11,100 nt of DNA, from positions 1 to 11,100 of the forward strand of contig JADGJH010001240.1 of assembly GCA_027596945.1 (NCBI GenBank). The letters run 5' to 3'. The translations under genes were made by a program, and so were the position numbers. This stretch comes from Physocladia obscura (Eukaryota > Chytridiomycota > Chytridiomycetes > Chytridiales > Chytriomycetaceae). The notes below the pieces were generated by a model that was not told the origin of the DNA, ran no database searches, and saw only the letters and a program-made list of their open reading frames with translations. Positions 8,335 through 11,100 of the stretch are shown here, one piece after another. Positions within the stretch are counted from its first letter, which is position 1, and each line of letters opens with the position of its first letter.

Positions 8335-8484
8335 ATGACGACCGAAGGAGCCTCCCTCTCTGAACAGCGTCAGATGTTCTCTCTCGATGCGCAGTTTAAA
8401 AAACAGCTCTACACAATTGTCCCTTTGTTATCACTCGTTTTCATATTGATTTCACTATCTTTCTTTTTCATATCACTCTTTTGA
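8335..8484 (+). CDS. Candidate 49-residue single-span membrane protein, or first exon of an unknown gene
   Basis: The ATG at 8335 has an in-frame stop shortly upstream (TAA at 8314-8316) and opens 49 codons to TGA at 8482-8484. The first ~25 residues are hydrophilic (MTTEGASLSEQRQMFSLDAQ). The rest, after FKKQ, is one long hydrophobic stretch (LYTIVPLLSLVFILISLSFF), which would be a C-terminal membrane anchor. The coding-like, GC-richer composition stops near 8420. From there the DNA is a T/C-rich tract ending TTTTTAG at 8493. It may therefore be an intron, with exon 1 ending at 8418 or 8436 and a short exon 2 (8494-8538, ending TAA). The hydrophobic tail would then be intron sequence. No family is recognised. 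Confidence 0.3.
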   Translation: MTTEGASLSEQRQMFSLDAQFKKQLYTIVPLLSLVFILISLSFFFISLF

Positions 8485-8538
8485 GATTTTTAGGTGGAGT
8501 CGTCTCTGGGCTTTTATGTTGATTCAGGAGAATTATAA

Positions 8539-8841
8539 AGGGACTTTATTTTAAATAAAACTCAGTTCAAATATTATAAAATTCCAATATAATATTTTTT
8601 TGCAACCTATTTTTTCAGCATTTGAAATTGAAGCGTCAGCGAAATTTTTTTTAAGAAATTTTCCAATTTGACGAAGACTTTTTAAAAAGTTTTTTACCAC
8701 TTTATTCAATCTCAAACAACAAAAGGGCAGTAATAGCAGGAAATAAAAATTGGCAATAAATGAATTCCGTCTGTTTATGTCAGGAATTTTTGAAAGAATC
8801 ATGTTCCTTCCCAATAGTTTCAACATTCACAAAAATGATGA
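8539..8841. other. AT-rich DNA, no supported gene
   Basis: A - strand frame (8551-8826, 91 codons) is open but rich in Phe/Lys/Leu from T and A tracts, with no domain pattern. On + a frame covering about 8760-8880 reads FRLFMSGIFERIMFLP and NIHKNDEIALSQLMIF before a stop. It looks protein-like but is short and not matched to any family. Confidence 0.3.
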
Positions 8842-9138
8842 GATTGCTTTGTCCCAGCTCATGATTTTCTGTTCCTTGTAATTCGACGTGCAAAAAGGAA
8901 AAATAAGCAAATTCTTGATCAATATGACGTATGCGAAATAGTTGAACCAGATGCTGCCAGCGCGTTCTTGTCGAGTCCTGCGTTCGCAAACAACAGATCA
9001 AACACCGTGACAGCCAGATGGACGCCGGCTTCAAGGACGTCGTTCGGCGCGCCATCGTCGTTCCCGTTAGTCCTCACAGCCCCAACTCACATATCCTACG
9101 TCTCTTCACTGCTGTTATTGGATAGCCTAAGGTCGTAA
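8842..9138 (+). other. GC-rich exon-like stretch open in several frames, gene unknown
   Basis: On + the frame from 8842 stays open for 98 codons to TAA at 9136-9138. It includes FLVIRRAKRKNKQILDQYD and EPDAASAFLSSPAFANN. A good 3' splice-site context (ttgctttgtcccag) ends at 8856, so it could be a terminal exon 8857-9138 of an upstream gene. On - the same DNA is open from an ATG at 9055 in strong start context (acgacgATGg) down to 8780. A third frame, also on -, reads NDVLEAGVHLAVTVFDLLFA. Base composition of 8950-9110 resembles the true exons of this window. I cannot tell which strand is coding, or whether this is just the CpG-rich upstream region of the next gene. Confidence 0.3.
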
Positions 9139-9182
9139 CGGCTGGAGCAGTAGTGTGTTGTGATCGGCTTATTTCTTTGTAA

Positions 9183-11100
9183 ATGACAAATATCAAATCT
9201 CCAAGCGCGAAACTTGCAAACTCCGTCGTCGCTAATTCACCGCGTCTTCTCGGCTCTTTACTGAAGCGTATCAAAATTGAACGCGCCATTCTGGATTCTC
9301 CACAGGATCCGGCCGATCCAAGAAACTTGCAAATCTACAGCCAAATTTTCGGTTTATTCAACTCTACACTCTGACAACCTGTGACTAATTAAATCAAATA
9401 ATTGTTTACAGAACAGTTTATCTCTGAATTCAAAACCTATGAAAGTCTTTTATCAGAAATAAAAAATGTTTATGACATCACGATCCAAAGTCAAAAACTC
9501 AAAATCATGGAACTAGAGCCTTTCAAAGCAAAGACGGATATTTTAAAATATGAAGCCGCGCAGGAACTTGATAGACTTAGAAATGAGTCTACAAAAAACT
9601 TGAATTTTTTGAGGTGAGTTAGAAGCACCCATATGTCCAGACTCGTAAAATTAAAAATAATTCACAAAAAAAAAAACAAAAAAAAAAAACGACTGGAAAA
9701 TAGAGACGAAAATGAGAATTTGAAGCTAGAAAATTCTGCTCTTGAAGCTGAAACAATGAATTTAAAAAACCACCTCAAAGTTCTCAATGACGAAATCAAT
9801 TCAAAGGACTTGGAAAACAATGATATCCGGGACTTGAAAAGACGGCTACATTATCTCCAAGAAGAAATTGAGCTCTCTGATGCAAATTATCATGAAGAGT
9901 TGGCAAAAAGAGAAGATCAAATTTTGTTTCTTGATTCTCTAGTCACGAAAAAGTCAGCTGAGTTAAATCAAGCCATGAAACAAGTGAGTGCATAGTTAGC
10001 AGCAAGACCAAAACGTAGATCAGAAAAAATAAAGCAAGCGTAAGTGCGGCAAGCAAGCAGATTAAACCTGAGAAAAAAGGGTATCAGAGTCGCTCATACA
10101 AAAAAAAAAAATTTTCCTTCCTTTCTTTTTATATAGCCTTTATTTAACCTTTCTTTTTGAATTCCGTAGCTGAAAGTATTCAAAAATGCCAATACTGCAA
10201 AAATTACTGAATCAGCTCTTCAAGAGAAAAACCAAGAAAATTTTGAACTCACTGAAAAAATCAAATATTTGGAATCACAGCTTGAAACAATCAAATCTCA
10301 CAATCTGGAAATAGAAAAGATGCAGAAAAAATTTAAGAAAAATAATTTTGACTCACAAATTGTAAGTTTTTATTTTTCATTATGAATAATGCAATGAAGT
10401 AGAAAAAAAAAATTTCCTGTGATTTATTGCTGTTATTTTTCATAAATACTTTACTTAACTTTATATTTCAGTATCCAAATTGGGAAAATATCACGTATAA
10501 TTGTCCCGGTCCAATTCAAGAATGGGTGTATACATGTAAAGGATCTGACAGTGATGAGTGTATTATTATTTTGCTACGCCAGTTGCTTATGGTTTGTTAA
10601 TAACTTGGAAATACAAACTTAAGTCAATAATAATAATAATAATAATAATAACAATAATTATAATCCATTTGCTTACTTCTATTCAGCTCAAGAATTCAAA
10701 AACAGACTTGCCCATTTCACAGACTAACAAGTTATTTTGTTGTTTATTTTCAATAGCCACTAAACATACTTTCAATAGTTGTGATATGATAATATTTGAT
10801 TCAGAGCAGAGACAAATTGAAGAGGAATTTTTTAATGCACTTGGCAGTGGCGAAAATGTTCCACAATATCTAAAATGGACTGGGAAAATTCCAAATTGGA
10901 AACTCTCAGAAAATGACTGCAATGCTTTGATCAATGATGTTTGGACAGCAAAATCTGAATTCAATAATGGCAATCCAGAAACTATTGTTTGTTTGTTTTT
11001 TTTTTTTTTTTTTTTTTATATTTAAAAAAATTTTTTTTTTTTTTTTTGACAGCTTTCACTGCCGACTGAAATTTACACACCACAATCTGAACTTGGCCAT
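9183..11100 (+). CDS. TSNAXIP1: TSNAXIP1-like coiled-coil protein, 5' part (seven exons; continues past window)
   Basis: Exons: 9183-9351, 9412-9613, 9704-9983, 10170-10361, 10472-10591, 10687-10986, and 11053 to the edge. Introns are 60, 90, 186, 110, 95 and 66 bp, all GT-AG, and give 437 codons in one frame. The ATG is directly preceded by in-frame TAA (9180-9182). Residues about 49-97 (LQIYSQIFEQFISEFKTYES, LSEIKNVYD, KIMELEPFKAK) match the TSNAXIP1 N-terminal domain pattern 'L..YR..F..FI..FKTYKPLLS.IK..YE....LEPL.A'. Residues 125-281 are Glu/Lys/Leu/Asn-rich coiled coil. Residues 282-321 (YPNWENITYNCPG...LL) and the later FFNALGSGENVPQYLKWTGKI and ALINDVWTAK match conserved C-terminal segments of the same family. 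The mammalian protein binds translin-associated factor X, and the family is linked to sperm and ciliated cells; the role here is inferred. Exon 6 includes a hydrophobic piece (LFCCLFSIATKHTF) that may be an unrecognised intron. Orthology versus a paralogous coiled-coil protein is not settled. Confidence 0.75.
10626..10651 (+). repeat. (AAT)n microsatellite in TSNAXIP1-like intron 5
   Basis: Twenty-six bases of perfect AAT repeat, followed after one C by a further AATAATTATAAT stretch, lie inside the 95-bp intron 10592-10686. It is likely to vary in length between individuals or strains. Confidence 0.9.
10996..11047 (+). repeat. Poly(T) tracts filling TSNAXIP1-like intron 6
   Basis: A run of 22 T (10996-11017), an A/T spacer with seven A, and a run of 17 T (11031-11047) make up most of the 66-bp intron 10987-11052, which then ends GACAG. 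The long T runs serve as an extreme polypyrimidine tract. Their exact length is also the least reliable base-calling in the window. Confidence 0.85.

Noticed and set aside
9614..9640. 27-nt intron in the TSNAXIP1-like gene
   Set aside because: Shorter than any other intron here (minimum 50 bp); the acceptor at 9702-9703 gives a normal length and the same frame.
1..11100. CRISPR arrays, tRNA or rRNA genes, bacterial-type operon signals
   Set aside because: No regularly spaced repeats, no cloverleaf or rRNA-like segment seen; spliced genes show this is eukaryotic nuclear DNA.

Overview
The window is nuclear DNA of an AT-rich eukaryote. Two protein-coding genes on the + strand are split by short GT-AG introns of about 50 to 190 bp. 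Their exons are clearly richer in G+C than the DNA around them, and they read with the standard code. One gene encodes a mitochondrial enzyme subunit and the other a TSNAXIP1-type coiled-coil protein, a family associated with cilia and sperm. A flagellated eukaryote, perhaps an early-branching opisthokont, is the most reasonable guess, but nothing here fixes the lineage.

Layout from left to right. Positions 1-691 are AT-rich with no gene I can support. Positions 692-2814 hold the eroded remains of a reverse-transcriptase retroelement: an N-terminal RT part (692-1424), an unreadable middle, and a recognisable C-terminal domain (2440-2814). Positions 2966-3080 are a compact block of GACTCGAGTCG-type repeats. 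Positions 3244-5038 hold a complete six-exon gene for the branched-chain 2-oxoacid dehydrogenase E1 alpha subunit (BCKDHA, 454 aa). Positions 5465-5762 hold the tail of a dead DDE transposase of the Tc1/IS630 (DDE_3) type. A short acidic reading frame with a TATA-like box lies on the - strand at 5982-6255. Positions 6956-8237 (-) hold a frameshifted pseudogene of the AAA-ATPase-like / PD-(D/E)XK family, with a glycine-rich C-terminal extension. Positions 8335-9138 contain a small membrane-type ORF and a GC-rich stretch open in several frames, neither of which I can identify. From 9183 to the right edge runs the 5' part (seven exons, 437 codons) of a TSNAXIP1-like gene that continues beyond the window.

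The two intact genes share a strand but are separated by about 4.1 kb and show no functional link. The picture is of gene islands in a background of decayed selfish DNA from three unrelated families. The most interesting object is the - strand ATPase/nuclease-like pseudogene, because of its unusual C-terminal part. The retroelement carries a visible loss of its catalytic aspartate.
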